This document shows positions 40,989 through 51,972 of a stretch of 64,000 nucleotides of DNA, one piece after another. Each line of letters opens with the position of its first letter. Position 1 is the stretch's first letter. The notes beneath the pieces are model-generated. The model was not told the origin of the DNA, made no database searches, and saw nothing but the letters and a program-made list of their open reading frames with translations. The DNA is taken from NCBI RefSeq assembly GCF_002252635.1, contig NZ_NQKX01000006.1, positions 1 through 64,000 on the forward strand, written 5' to 3'. Source of the stretch: Synechococcus sp. MW101C3 (lineage in GTDB: Bacteria; Cyanobacteriota; Cyanobacteriia; PCC-6307; Cyanobiaceae). A program made the translations under genes and the position numbers.

Positions 40989-42728
40989 GTGCTGGGTGTG
41001 GCGCTGCTGAGGGGCGTGCTGCCGGTCCGCCGCTCCGGCCTCGCCGACGACCTGCTCGCCGGGCTCACCCTGGCGGCTCTGGCCATTCCCGAGGTGATGG
41101 GCTACACCCGCATCTCGCACACCCCTGTGGTGACCGGGCTTTACACCCTGCTGATCCCGGTGCTGGCCTTTGCCGTGTTCGGCGCCTCCCGCCAGCTGGT
41201 GGTGGCGGCCGATTCCGCCACCGCCGCGATCCTGGCGGCCACGCTCAGCGCGGTGGCGGCGCCAGGTTCCAGCGCCTATGTGCAGCTCACCTCGGCGGTA
41301 GCCCTGCTGGTGGGGGCCATGCTTGTGCTCGCCACCTGGCTGCGGCTGGGCTTTCTTGCAGACTTCCTCTCCCGCAGTGCTCTGATCGGCCTGCTCACTG
41401 GGATCGGCCTGCAGGTGGCCGCCGGCGAGCTCAGCGGCCTGCTGGGTCTGGAGAAGCAAGGGGACGGATCGTTCGCGCAGATCCTCTCGGTGCTGCAGCG
41501 GCTGGGGCAGGCCAGCGGCGTGTCCCTGCTGCTGGCGGTGCTGGTGCTGGTGGTGATCGCTGGCTGCAAGCGCTGGTCGCCGCGGCTGCCCGGGGCTCTG
41601 ATCGCGGTGGTGGCCACGATCGTGGCCAGTGCCGCGCTCGATTTCCAGCACCACGGCCTGGAGGTGGTGGGCGCGGTTCCCCATGGTCTGCCGCAGCTGG
41701 CCTGGCCCACGCTGCAGGCCGCCCAGCTCAATCAGGCCCTCACCACCGCCGCTTCCTGCTTTGTGGTGATTCTTGCCCAGAGTGCTGCCACGGCCCGGGC
41801 CTATGCCCAGCGGCATCACGAACGTGTGGATCAGAATGGCGATCTGATCGGCCTGGCCATCGCCAACCTGGGCGCGGCGCTCTCCGGGACGTTCGTGGTC
41901 AACGGCAGCCCCACCAAGACGGAAATGCTGGATGCCGCCGGCGGCCGCAGCCAGGTGGCGCACCTCACCATGGCCACGGTGGTGCTGGCGGTGCTGGCTT
42001 TTTTCACCGATCCGCTCGGCTTTCTCCCGGCTGTGGTGTTGTCGACGATCGTGTTTGTGATCGGCCTGAAGTTGATCGATCTTCGCGGCCTGCGTGAGCT
42101 CTACCGGTTGCAGCGCAGCGAGTTCGTGATTGCCATCCTCACCGCCCTCTGTGTGGCGCTGCTGGGGGTGATGCAGGGGATTCTGCTGGCAGTGGGCCTG
42201 TCGTTGATCGATCAGGTGCGGCACACCTACAGGCCCCGAACGCGCCTGTGGGCCCATGACGCCGACCGGGGCTGGCACACAGTGCCGGTGGCGGCGGGGG
42301 TGTTTGCGGCGCCGGGCATCGTGGCCTATCGCTTCGAGGCCAATCTGTTTTATGCCAACGCCAGCGCCTTCATGGAGGAGGTGCTGAACCTGATCACACT
42401 GAATGGCCCGGACCTCAAGGGGCTGGTGATCGATGCCTCCGGCATCGATGCGGTGGATTATTCAGCCGCCAAGACATTGATGGATCTCCAGGCCGAGTTC
42501 CAGCGCCGTCAGTTGTTTCCGGTGTTCGTGGTGAGCGCTGACGAGCTGTTGGCCAAACTGTCGCGCTATGGCTTCACCCCCCACGGCAAGCCCTATCGCA
42601 CCGTCAAGAAGGCGATCCGGGCGCTGTCGGCGCAGCTTGCCCAGCAGGATGCCACCAGCTCGGCGGCGACCAGACCGACGACGGCAGCGCTTGACCCCGC
42701 GGACGATGCTGCCGCCCCGGCGGATTGA
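40989..42728 (+). CDS. SulP-family anion transporter with STAS domain
   Basis: A 579-residue SLC26/SulP transporter. The N-terminal signature is DDLLAGLTLAALAIPEVMGYTRI, followed by PVVTGLYTLLIPVLAFAVFGASRQLVVAADS, about a dozen membrane helices to residue 420, and a cytoplasmic STAS domain (GIVAYRFEANLFYANASAFMEE, GLVIDASGIDAVDYSAAKTL). Candidate substrates are sulfate or bicarbonate (the family includes cyanobacterial BicA), not decidable by eye. The C-terminus is Ala/Asp/Thr-rich. The TGA at 42726 is followed in the same frame by a Gly/Pro repeat frame of 59 codons. Confidence 0.9.
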   Translation: MLGVALLRGVLPVRRSGLADDLLAGLTLAALAIPEVMGYTRISHTPVVTGLYTLLIPVLAFAVFGASRQLVVAADSATAAILAATLSAVAAPGSSAYVQLTSAVALLVGAMLVLATWLRLGFLADFLSRSALIGLLTGIGLQVAAGELSGLLGLEKQGDGSFAQILSVLQRLGQASGVSLLLAVLVLVVIAGCKRWSPRLPGALIAVVATIVASAALDFQHHGLEVVGAVPHGLPQLAWPTLQAAQLNQALTTAASCFVVILAQSAATARAYAQRHHERVDQNGDLIGLAIANLGAALSGTFVVNGSPTKTEMLDAAGGRSQVAHLTMATVVLAVLAFFTDPLGFLPAVVLSTIVFVIGLKLIDLRGLRELYRLQRSEFVIAILTALCVALLGVMQGILLAVGLSLIDQVRHTYRPRTRLWAHDADRGWHTVPVAAGVFAAPGIVAYRFEANLFYANASAFMEEVLNLITLNGPDLKGLVIDASGIDAVDYSAAKTLMDLQAEFQRRQLFPVFVVSADELLAKLSRYGFTPHGKPYRTVKKAIRALSAQLAQQDATSSAATRPTTAALDPADDAAAPAD

Positions 42729-42746
42729 GTTGGGGACGATGCCAAG

Positions 42747-42878
42747 CCGGAAGAAGGCCCAGTCCCAGTTTTAGGTCCAGGCACTGAACCAGATACAGGC
42801 GTAATCCCTGCCCTAGGCACAGAACTAGGTCCAGGTCCAGTTCCCGGCCAAGGCCCAGAACCAGGTCAAGACCCATGC
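42747..42878 (+). repeat. Degenerate hexanucleotide repeat tract, in frame beyond the SulP stop
   Basis: About 22 successive six-base units with consensus near GGYCCA / GAACCA / GGCACA. Read in the frame of the SulP gene, past its TGA, it gives GPVPVLGPGTEPDTG, ALGTELGPGPVPGQG and PEPGQDP before a TGA at 42906-42908, inside the convergent pgm end. On the minus strand it reads as Leu/Gly/Asp-rich. This is not a CRISPR: units are 6 bases without spacers. It may be a lost C-terminal tail of SulP, a read-through extension or a simple slippage repeat. Confidence 0.7.
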
Positions 42879-42900
42879 CCGCGCCGGATCGAACCGCCGA

Positions 42901-44658
<1,758 letters not shown>

Positions 44659-44666
44659 TCAGGCCC

Positions 44667-45068
44667 GTGACCCTGTTCACTCCCGTCCTGCGTCGTCCGC
44701 GGGGCCGATACGCCCTGGTGACGTCCCTGCTGGCCGCCGTCGCCCTGGTGGGAGCGCCTTCCCTCCCGGCCCGTGGCGGTGTTCCTGCGGCTGCTCCATC
44801 GCCTGCCCTCGCCCAGGCGATCAACCGCACCCGGGAGGCCGCCCAAGCGGTGCTCGATCAATCGGGCACGGAGCATTGCCTGCGCGGCAAGCTCACCAAC
44901 GCACTCCTGGGGCTCTCCGCCAGCTGCGCCGGTGCCGCCTCGCCGCTCTGTGAGCTGGCTGATCGCGTGGTGGTCACCACCGGCTGGTCGGTGACATTCA
45001 TGGAAACGACAGCGCGCCAGCTGCTGGCGCTGGCAGCCCCGCCTGCAGGCCCTCACACCCAACCCTGA
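44667..45068 (+). CDS. Secreted small protein of unknown function
   Basis: A 133-residue protein with a GTG start. Residues 10-36 form a signal peptide (RRPRG, then LVTSLLAAVALVGAPSLPA). The mature part is helical (INRTREAAQAVLDQSG) and contains three to four cysteines (EHCLRG, ASCAGA, LCELAD), which could form disulphides outside the cytoplasm. Divergent from pgm by about 100 bases and followed after 6 bases by the next gene. I recognise no family. Confidence 0.6.
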   Translation: MTLFTPVLRRPRGRYALVTSLLAAVALVGAPSLPARGGVPAAAPSPALAQAINRTREAAQAVLDQSGTEHCLRGKLTNALLGLSASCAGAASPLCELADRVVVTTGWSVTFMETTARQLLALAAPPAGPHTQP

Positions 45069-45074
45069 CCGCCG

Positions 45075-45314
45075 ATGGACATCGAACGCACCGGCGGCAA
45101 GCCCCTGACCGCGGAGCAGCAGGCCCTGCTGGATCTCTTCCGCGCCAAGGTGGACGAGGTGATCAAGTACCGCGGTCTCTCCGAATCCGACGTGAAGCGT
45201 CTGGTCAAGGAGGTGCGGGCCCATCCTGATTGCGGTCCTGAAATCCTCGCCACCGTGTTCGCCGAGCTGAGCGAACGGATGCCCGGTTCCCGCCTCAGCT
45301 ACGACTGGGACTGA
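45075..45314 (+). CDS. Small cytosolic protein of unknown function
   Basis: A 79-residue, mostly helical, charged protein: TAEQQALLDLFRAKVDEVIK, then GLSESDVKRLVKEVR and LATVFAELSERM. The start is the ATG at 45075, just after the preceding secreted protein. Clean coding composition and compact operon placement argue for a real gene. No domain is recognised. Convergent with the secreted protein gene at 45321. Confidence 0.65.
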   Translation: MDIERTGGKPLTAEQQALLDLFRAKVDEVIKYRGLSESDVKRLVKEVRAHPDCGPEILATVFAELSERMPGSRLSYDWD

Positions 45315-45320
45315 CCCGCG

Positions 45321-45842
45321 TCAGGAGCCACCGGCGCCGGCGGGCCGCCCGCTGCCGGCTCCAGGCCCACCTGCGGCGGGCGGACGGCGGGGGCCATCGT
45401 CCTGCTTCCTGGTGCTGGCGGCGCTGGGTTGCTGGCAGCGCTTGAGCAGTTGTTCACCCGCCCGATCGAGGTCGTCGCGGCGCTGGAAGCTGTTGGTGGC
45501 GGCCGGCTCGGCCTGCTGCACGATGCTCCACACCGTGTCCTTGCAGAAAGAGGGCAGCAGGGGGTTGTCCATAAGCGGATCCGCGAGGCTGCGGGCGCGG
45601 CTGCAGGGTTCGGCACCGTTCTCGCGGGAGCAGGCGAAGGTGGCCAACTGAATCGTGCGCAACTCCGCCGTGGTGGGAAACGCCGGCGGCTTGGGCCTGG
45701 CCGCGGCGACGGGGCTGGCCCCCGTCAGGGCTCCAGCCGCCAGCCAACCACCCAGCAGCCAGCCGGCGCCCACAGGTCGAGTCCATGCCGGGAGCCTTCG
45801 GGAGATGGCGGAGCGCCAGATGGGGAGGCGGTGCCGGGACAT
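45321..45842 (-). CDS. Secreted protein of unknown function
   Basis: A 173-residue protein from the ATG at 45842. The N-terminus is basic and then hydrophobic (VGAGWLLGGWLAAGALTGASPVAAA, about residues 24-48), a signal peptide or anchor. The central part is rich in paired cysteines (TFACSRE, EPCSRA, SFCKDT, KRCQQ) and TTAELRTIQLATFAC. The C-terminal 35 residues are Gly/Pro-rich and probably disordered. No domain recognised. The longer open frame upstream runs antisense-like through the FAD gene and is not used. Confidence 0.6.
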   Translation of the reverse strand: MSRHRLPIWRSAISRRLPAWTRPVGAGWLLGGWLAAGALTGASPVAAARPKPPAFPTTAELRTIQLATFACSRENGAEPCSRARSLADPLMDNPLLPSFCKDTVWSIVQQAEPAATNSFQRRDDLDRAGEQLLKRCQQPSAASTRKQDDGPRRPPAAGGPGAGSGRPAGAGGS

Positions 45843-45907
45843 GGGGCGCGGAGGGGTAGCCCGCTCATCATGACCGCAGCGGCCGTGATGCTGGGGTAAC
45901 GCCGTGG

Positions 45908-47143
45908 TCACACGCGCAGTTGCACCGGCAGGAAGCCGTCGCGGAGCGGTGCCTGGCGCCGCACCCAGAGCGCCTTCACCAGGGGGCCGGCCAGGGGCGC
46001 CAGTGGCGCGAGCAGAAAGCGCAGCTCCGGCCGCCGCCGCAACAGATCGCCCTGGGCCGCCTCGGCCTGCTGGGCCCGCTGCGCCAGCTGGATCTCCGCC
46101 TGCCGCTCCTGCTGAATCCGGGGCAGCACCGCATCGATGGCCTGCGTGCCGGCGCCCTGCTGCAGCGGCGGCACCAGCCAGTTGGCCGCCACGATCGCGT
46201 CGCGGAGCGCCATGTTGATGCCCTGCGCCCGCACCGGGCTCATCGGGTGGGCGGCATCTCCGAGCAGCAGCAGGCCGGGCTCCTGCCAGCGCGGGCAGCA
46301 GCCCACCTGCACCGACAGCGCCTCCGGACCCCGGATCGCAGCAGCATGGCCCCGAACGTGGGCGGCCAGCCAGTCGGGCGCCAGGGCGGCGAAGGCCTCT
46401 GCCCACTCCAGCGACGTGCGCGTGATCCGCTCGCCAGGGCCCACCAGCCAGCCCAGCTGCAGCTCGCCGCCTTCTGCGGCGGGAAAGACGCTGCAGCCGC
46501 CGCCGGGGCCGAGCAGCACCATGAAGCGGTTGTCGGCGCTGCAGCGCGGCTGGGCGGGCAGCCGGAACCAGAGCACGTCGATCGGGCTGGGAGCGCTGAC
46601 GATCGGCAGGCCGGCCGCGCGCCGCAGGCCCGAGCTGCGGCCATCGCAGGCGATCACCAGATCGGCGGCCAGCACCCGATCGCCGGAGAGCCGCACCCCA
46701 TCGACGCGCCCCTGTCGGCGCACGAGGCCCTGCACGGTTTCCCCCGGCCTCCAGCTGAAGCTCTCGTTCCGGCAGGCCCGCTGCACCAGCGCCTCCAGCA
46801 GGGCAGGCTGGGGCACGAGCGTGCACGGTCTTGTGCTGCCCAGTGGCTCAGCGGCGTCGAACAGCTCGCGCCCGTTGATCCAGAACGACCACCCCGCCAG
46901 CGCCCGTTGGGGCAGACCGGCCAGTAGGGGCTCCAGACCCATCTGGGCGAGCGCCTCCAGCCCGCAGGGCATCAGCCCTTGGCCGCGGAACTGGCGATCG
47001 AAGCGGCGGGTCGCCTCCACCAGCGTGACCCTCAGGCCCCGCTCCGCCAGCAGCAGGCCAAGGGAGGCACCGGCAGGGCCGGCGCCCACGATCACAACAT
47101 CGCTGCGGGAAGGGGCGGCAGCGGCGGAGGAGGCGACGGGCAA
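45908..47143 (-). CDS. FAD-dependent monooxygenase (UbiH/PHBH-like)
   Basis: A flavoprotein of about 411 residues of the aromatic-hydroxylase family. The FAD Rossmann motif is VVIVGAGPAGASLGLLLAERG near residue 15; the middle DG motif reads LVIACDGRSSGLRR, and the C-terminal FAD motif is LLLLGDAAHPMSPVRAQGINMALRDA. NAD(P)H-dependent hydroxylation or halogenation is possible; the substrate cannot be inferred. The start is uncertain: a TTG at 47143 places the Rossmann motif correctly, a GTG at 47251 would add a Pro/His-rich extension. No operon partner. Confidence 0.83.
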   Translation of the reverse strand: MPVASSAAAAPSRSDVVIVGAGPAGASLGLLLAERGLRVTLVEATRRFDRQFRGQGLMPCGLEALAQMGLEPLLAGLPQRALAGWSFWINGRELFDAAEPLGSTRPCTLVPQPALLEALVQRACRNESFSWRPGETVQGLVRRQGRVDGVRLSGDRVLAADLVIACDGRSSGLRRAAGLPIVSAPSPIDVLWFRLPAQPRCSADNRFMVLLGPGGGCSVFPAAEGGELQLGWLVGPGERITRTSLEWAEAFAALAPDWLAAHVRGHAAAIRGPEALSVQVGCCPRWQEPGLLLLGDAAHPMSPVRAQGINMALRDAIVAANWLVPPLQQGAGTQAIDAVLPRIQQERQAEIQLAQRAQQAEAAQGDLLRRRPELRFLLAPLAPLAGPLVKALWVRRQAPLRDGFLPVQLRV

Positions 47144-47251
47144 GGGGTGGAGCGGCCGGGTGGCGGTCGGTGGGGCGCAGGGCTGCCCAGACCCATGGTG
47201 GGACCCACGTGGATGAATTGCGTGGGTGGGGTGCACGGCATTGGTGCGCAC

Positions 47252-47582
47252 CCTGTTCGTATAGAGAGACGCTGGATCCGCTTTCCGTGATGCAGATGGT
47301 GGGCCTTTCTGCCGTCACAGCCGCTTATCTCCACGACCTTTCGGAGCGCCTGGCCTGGAAGCTTTCCGGTTGAGAACGGCGCGATCAGCCCGGCGCTACT
47401 CGTTGTGTCAGTGGCCTGTTGCCATTGGCATTAGAACTTTCCCGCCGCCATCAGCATTGACAGGCGTCTGTTGCAGTGCGCGCTAACTACTCGTTCACAA
47501 CCCGCCAACAGCTTGAAGACTCCAGCGTCGGCATGGCTGTAGCGCTGCTACGGATCCGGCGCTGGGATGGCTTCATGCCGCG
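47252..47582. other. Intergenic region, nothing recognised
   Basis: About 330 bases between the FAD monooxygenase start region and the 3' end of the phospholipase-D-like gene. No convincing frame, terminator or RNA gene was seen; promoter elements for the monooxygenase probably lie here. Confidence 0.5.
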
Positions 47583-49013
47583 TCAACTGCGCTGCTCACC
47601 GATGCCGCAGCGTTGCCTGCTTTGTTGAAGTTTGCGCTGCAGTCGTGGCGTCAGCCCCAGCTCGGCCCCTTGCCACAGTTGATCCATTTCGCGGTTGAAG
47701 TGGGCGGCCAGCTGCGGTGAGCGGATGATCATCAGGGTTTCGTCATTGCCATGGGCCGCTGATGGACTCCAGTTGAAAGAGCCGGTGATCACGCTGCGGT
47801 CATCGATCACTGCCACCTTGTGGTGCAGCTTGTCGCCCCGGGCCAGCCGCGGCGTGCCTACCCCAGCGAGGGGATGGGCCAGGGGCGCGTTGCCCGCTTC
47901 CCGTTTGCAGCGGTGATCGGCCATGGCCAGGCCCAGCAGGTCGAGCACCTCCGAGAAGGAGCGGGTGGCGAAGCCTGGATCTGCCAGCACCCGGATCCGT
48001 ACCCCCTGCTGGTGCAGTTGGGCGATGCGATTGGCCAGATTCTGGGCAGAGAACACGAACAGATTGAGATCGAGGCGCTGCTGCGCCTGGCCCAGTTCCG
48101 TCTCGATCAGGGCGAGGCCGTTGCGGGGATCGCGACGCCGGTGTGGTGCGAACAGCACTTCCACCTTGGTGGGGCCCACCATCACCTGCTGGAGGTCCCC
48201 GTTGTCCTTGCCGATGCCGAAGCGGCTGTTCGGCAAGCCGCCAGGGCCATCGCCCCAGAGACGGGAAAACTCGTGGTTGAACACAGTCGCCAGGGGGCGG
48301 CTGTCGATCCGCAGCAGGTGGTTGGCATTGCCCCGGGTGCGCCCATCATTGAGGTCGCCGTGAATGCAGGAGGGGGTGAAATTCGCCGAGCCGGTCACCA
48401 CCCAGCGGCCATCCACCACGAGAAACTTGTGGTGCATCAGACCGCTGCCGGCGCTGCCATCGGCGGTGTCATCGAGCAGGGGCACACCGCCGCGCCGCAG
48501 CAGCGCCACCGCATCCCCCTGTTGCCGTTCCTCCAGGCTGAGCACCCCGTCACGGTTGCTGTCCGCCAGTGCCTTCAACTGGTGGTGCCGGCTGCGCTGG
48601 CGGCTGTCGAGATCCACCGGGTGCTCTTCGCTCCACGGCCGGCTGTAGGTGTTCTCCAGCACCACCTTCACACTGACCCCGGCATGCTGTTTGGCCACCA
48701 GCGCCCGCGACACCTCCGGCAGGCTGAGCTCCTGCACCGCCACGAGGATCTCCCGTTGGGCGCGAGCGATCGTATCGAGCAGCATCTGCTCGAGGTTGTC
48801 GCCATTGCGCTTCAGGCCACTGACCGGGCTGCGGTAGTGACGGTCAACCCTGTGGTTGAACGCCACCTCCATGCCCGGCGGCAAAGACAGATCGGAGGGA
48901 GGCTGCCCGGTGATGCGCGCGGCGCCGCTGCAACCGGCCAGGCTGAGCATCAACCCGCCCAGGGCGAGCACGGTGACTCCGGACCTCCGCCGCGTCCTTG
49001 CGACGTTCGGCAA
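47583..49013 (-). CDS. Phospholipase-D-family lipoprotein with EF-hand loop
   Basis: Two HKD motifs identify the PLD superfamily: HHKFLVVDGRWVVTGSANF and HHKVAVIDDRSVITGSFNW, each with the HxKxxxxD core. The N-terminal RRRSGVTVLALGGLMLSLAGC is a lipoprotein signal peptide, so the enzyme probably sits in the envelope. Between the first strand region and the first HKD there is an EF-hand loop DSNRDGVLSLEE (48528-48563), with all ligand positions filled. It could cleave phospholipids or nucleic acids. The TTG at 49013 fits the signal peptide; an ATG at 49235 would give a long non-conserved extension. Confidence 0.85.
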   Translation of the reverse strand: MPNVARTRRRSGVTVLALGGLMLSLAGCSGAARITGQPPSDLSLPPGMEVAFNHRVDRHYRSPVSGLKRNGDNLEQMLLDTIARAQREILVAVQELSLPEVSRALVAKQHAGVSVKVVLENTYSRPWSEEHPVDLDSRQRSRHHQLKALADSNRDGVLSLEERQQGDAVALLRRGGVPLLDDTADGSAGSGLMHHKFLVVDGRWVVTGSANFTPSCIHGDLNDGRTRGNANHLLRIDSRPLATVFNHEFSRLWGDGPGGLPNSRFGIGKDNGDLQQVMVGPTKVEVLFAPHRRRDPRNGLALIETELGQAQQRLDLNLFVFSAQNLANRIAQLHQQGVRIRVLADPGFATRSFSEVLDLLGLAMADHRCKREAGNAPLAHPLAGVGTPRLARGDKLHHKVAVIDDRSVITGSFNWSPSAAHGNDETLMIIRSPQLAAHFNREMDQLWQGAELGLTPRLQRKLQQSRQRCGIGEQRS

Positions 49014-49537
49014 CTCCCCAGCAGCGGGTGGTCGCCGGCACGGCGAAGGGATGCGAAGGAGCACGTGCGCTGGCACTGGCTTGGGCACGGGCGGACGGCG
49101 TGAACTCAGCTGAGCGTTCCCAGCCTGCCGCCATTCGGTACGGACAAAAGCGCTCTGCTGCAACCGCCGGCCGAAGGCCTCGGGAATGCAAGAGAGCGCT
49201 GGATAGAGACAATGAGAGCAACAAACCCTCGGCACAGCTCATGATCAGCGCCGTGCAGACAGAAGCAATGCGATCAGGAGATGGCGGACAGTGGTCTGGG
49301 TTTGGCCGCTTGCACGTGGCAGTTGGAAGCTGACAGCCTGTAATCACAGGCTCGAGATGCAACTCCTCCGGTGTTCAAGAGCAACACGTGAGGAAGTGGA
49401 TCGCCTGGTCAAGGGGGGATGAGATCCTCGTCAGGCTGTGATTACCGCCAGCAGATGATCAACTGAAGCAGGATTCTGGGATCCTGATGAGTTCATGGTC
49501 GACTTCAGCGCCTCAACACAGGGCGCAACGGGCAAGC
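49014..49537. other. Intergenic region, nothing recognised
   Basis: About 520 bases upstream of the phospholipase-D-like gene and downstream of the small membrane protein at 49538. Several short frames exist on both strands, none with protein-like composition. If the phospholipase really starts at 49235, part of this is coding. Confidence 0.45.
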
Positions 49538-49780
49538 TCAGTGGTGGCCAGGCATCTCGGCAGTGCGCAGCATGGCCACAAACCACACGCAGCTGGCGGC
49601 CACTGCTACGCCCACACCGGTGCTCACCCCGAAACGCACCATCAGCACGGGCACCACGAGGGGCAGTACCACCGCTCCCACCAGCGGGGTGAAGGCCACG
49701 AAAGCCTTCAGAGCCGCGCGTGAGTCAGAGTGAGCCGCAGTAGCGGCCGAATCCTCGCTGGGCGGTGGGGTCAGAACCAT
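49538..49780 (-). CDS. Small two-helix membrane protein
   Basis: An 80-residue protein whose ATG overlaps the DUF4912 stop by 10 bases. After a polar N-terminus come two hydrophobic helices (AFVAFTPLVGAVVLPLVVPVL and GVGVAVAASCVWFVAML). No domain is recognised. The overlap suggests cotranscription and translational coupling with the DUF4912 gene. Confidence 0.6.
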   Translation of the reverse strand: MVLTPPPSEDSAATAAHSDSRAALKAFVAFTPLVGAVVLPLVVPVLMVRFGVSTGVGVAVAASCVWFVAMLRTAEMPGHH

Positions 49781-50913
49781 TCGGCCACGGCCTGGCTGGC
49801 CGGGTTGCTGTTGTCTTCGGGGGTGAAGCGCTCAAACTGCAGGGTGATGTTGCGCTTTTGCTCGCCATCGGCGGCAACCGCCTGGATGGGATAGAGCTGC
49901 TGGCCGTCGCGGAACGGAACCTGCACCCGGAAGGTGCCTTCGGCGGAGAGCGGCACCACCTCAGAGCCGATCGTGAGCTGGGCGGAAGGATCTGTGGCGC
50001 CGTAGACAATCAACTCAGCATCAGCCACGAGCCAGAAGGAGCGCTGGCGGGGAGCCACTCCACCCACGCCGGATTCATTACGGCCACTGGCCCAGGCACC
50101 GACGCCGGAGTCGCTGAGCGCGCGCCGCTGATGATCCGCCCCTGAATCCTCCACTTCGTGGAAGGCTTCAGAGCCGCGACCGAAGTGTTTCCAGCGCACG
50201 GTGGCCGTTTGATAGAGCCGTTCGTGCAGGCCGTTGTCGGCATAGTCGGCAGGAGCGGGCAGGCTGCCCGGTGCAGGTGCCACATCAAGGGAAAAGGGCA
50301 CGAACTGATCAAGGATCTGCTCGCTCGGATGAAGGGCGGGAACGCGTGCCACCGAGGAGAAGGCCAGGGAGATCCAGCCGCCGCCGATCTTGCGATAGCC
50401 CAGCTCAAGCCTGTAGTCGCGGTCGCTCAGGGGCACCGGCAGGTACCACTCCGAGGCATGGCTGTCGACGGGAACTTCCTGCAGCGTGTGGGGATGGGCG
50501 GCGCCCTCGCTCAGACCGGTGACGTCGGCGACCCGCAGGCAGAGCTGGCTGGCACCCACATTGAGGGCCTGGCGCCGATCAGCTTCGGCGATTTCCCAGA
50601 ACACGTAGGCCCATTGGGGATCGCGCGGCAGGAACACCACCCGGGTCTGGGCGGTGGGACGGGGGGCCGGCTCGAAGCTGGCTTCCAGATCCGCCAGGGT
50701 GGCGGGTGAGGCGGGTTCACCGCTGGCCCCACCGGAGGCAGCGGCTTCACTGAAGCCAGTGCTCGCGGCCTGGGCCGACGGCTGGCGGGTGGTGATTTCC
50801 GTGACCAGCTCGTCTTTGGATTTACGGCTGTACAGGCTCACACCCAGATCACTGGCGATCTGGCGGAGTTGCCTGAGCGTCATACGAGCGAGGGCATTGA
50901 GGGCCTGGGTCAC
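49771..50913 (-). CDS. DUF4912 protein with N-terminal SAP/Rho-N-like domain
   Basis: A 380-residue soluble protein. Residues 10-40 (MTLRQLRQIASDLGVSLYSRKSKDELV) form a SAP or Rho-N-like helix-extension-helix nucleic-acid-binding motif. The DUF4912 core is at about residues 85-215 (VVFLPRDPQWAYVFWEI, VDSHASEWYLPVPLSDRDYRLELGYR). A second half contains SFWLVADAELIVYGATDPSA, resembling a repeat beta-sandwich. The first start is a GTG; an ATG at 50883 is an alternative. It follows cpcG on the minus strand after a terminator, so it likely has its own promoter. Function unknown. Confidence 0.78.
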   Translation of the reverse strand: MTQALNALARMTLRQLRQIASDLGVSLYSRKSKDELVTEITTRQPSAQAASTGFSEAAASGGASGEPASPATLADLEASFEPAPRPTAQTRVVFLPRDPQWAYVFWEIAEADRRQALNVGASQLCLRVADVTGLSEGAAHPHTLQEVPVDSHASEWYLPVPLSDRDYRLELGYRKIGGGWISLAFSSVARVPALHPSEQILDQFVPFSLDVAPAPGSLPAPADYADNGLHERLYQTATVRWKHFGRGSEAFHEVEDSGADHQRRALSDSGVGAWASGRNESGVGGVAPRQRSFWLVADAELIVYGATDPSAQLTIGSEVVPLSAEGTFRVQVPFRDGQQLYPIQAVAADGEQKRNITLQFERFTPEDNSNPASQAVAEWF

Positions 50914-51033
50914 CTGATCTCCAGCTTTTGTTTGGGATCAGTCTGGGGGTAGATCCCCGGTTTTGACGTGGTTCCCCTCCGCTGCGTCAGCAAGCTCTGA
51001 CGGCCCCTGTGTCCTCCCGGCGGCGTTGGACAC

Positions 51034-51059
51034 AAAAAAACGGCGGGGGACCGCCGTTT
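51034..51059 (-). terminator. Rho-independent terminator of cpcG
   Basis: A 9-bp stem (AAACGGCGG / CCGCCGTTT) with a GGGA loop is followed on the minus strand by a run of seven T residues. It lies about 45 bases after the cpcG stop. Confidence 0.85.
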
Positions 51060-51105
51060 GCTGCTCTGGGAGCCAGGAGACGGGGCACAGGGCCCCGCCG
51101 GTTTG

Positions 51106-51867
51106 TCAGCGTCCGACGCTGCGATAAGGAACCTTGGAGAGGTAATCCATGCCGGCGTTGCCGGAGGACGCAGCCCCCACACGCAGGGCGGGCAGCGTGC
51201 GCACCCAGGGGAGGTAATCCTCGGGATAGCCACCACGGCGCTGACGCGCGCGCTCGGGCAGGGAGCGCTTGGTGCCGGTGTAGATGATCTGGGGGAAGCC
51301 CAGGATGCCCCGGTGGTAGGCGTCGTAACGGGGGGTGGTGATGTTGAAGGGGGTTTCACCCACCTCGCGGGAGCCGACCACCCGGTTGCGATGGTATGGA
51401 ACCGTGTCGTAGCCGAAGTTCTCGAGGTATTCATCGCTGTCGAGAATCTTGTCGACAGCACCGGCCACGCCCTTGGTCATGATGACGGCGGACCAGGCGA
51501 TTTCCTCAGCTTTGCCATACACCTGGCGGCCCAGCAGCTTCTCCACAAGGTGGCGGGCCACCCGGTAGTTGTTATTGAGGTTGTAGAAGCTGCGCGTGAA
51601 GGTGTCAGACAGGCAGAGTGCGCGGATGAAATCACGCACGGTGATCTGACCGTCGCGCAGTTGCGACTCGAGAATCGTGTCGCGGTCAACCTTGAACGCG
51701 TGGAAGAAAATCTGGCGGTAAGCCGACTCGATCACGAAGTTCTGGTCTTCACGGTCGATCGCCTTGTCGAGCGCGACAGCCTTCGGGTCCTCGTCGGAAC
51801 CCACGCGGAAGGCCTTCACCCGGGAGTTCTGGGTGGTGGGCGCGTACTTCAGAAGCGGAATTGCCAC
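51106..51867 (-). CDS. cpcG: Phycobilisome rod-core linker CpcG
   Basis: A 253-residue linker that attaches phycocyanin rods to the allophycocyanin core. The Pfam PBS linker domain covers about residues 20-170: FVIESAYRQIFFHAFKVDRD, LRDGQITVRDFIRALCLSD, FYNLNNNYRVARHLVEKLLGR, and KILDSDEYLENFGYDTVPYHR. The first residues (AIPLLKYAPTTQNSRV) are typical of CpcG. The start is a GTG. cpcS lies upstream on the same strand, which fits joint phycobilisome assembly. A terminator ends the gene. Confidence 0.95.
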   Translation of the reverse strand: MAIPLLKYAPTTQNSRVKAFRVGSDEDPKAVALDKAIDREDQNFVIESAYRQIFFHAFKVDRDTILESQLRDGQITVRDFIRALCLSDTFTRSFYNLNNNYRVARHLVEKLLGRQVYGKAEEIAWSAVIMTKGVAGAVDKILDSDEYLENFGYDTVPYHRNRVVGSREVGETPFNITTPRYDAYHRGILGFPQIIYTGTKRSLPERARQRRGGYPEDYLPWVRTLPALRVGAASSGNAGMDYLSKVPYRSVGR

Positions 51868-51972
51868 ACGAGCATCGTCATCCGTCGCTGTGGATCGTAG
51901 AAGTGAGGCCCCGCGGACCCCGTCAGCGAAGGGGCAGGGCTCACAGTCCGTAACGTTTGCGACATCGGCGGC

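Noticed and set aside
40722-42278. Minus-strand frame of 518 codons
   Set aside because: Antisense to the SulP gene; His/Gln-rich shadow.
42747-42878. Repeat tract as a CRISPR array
   Set aside because: Units are only six bases, contiguous and degenerate, with no spacers and no cas genes.
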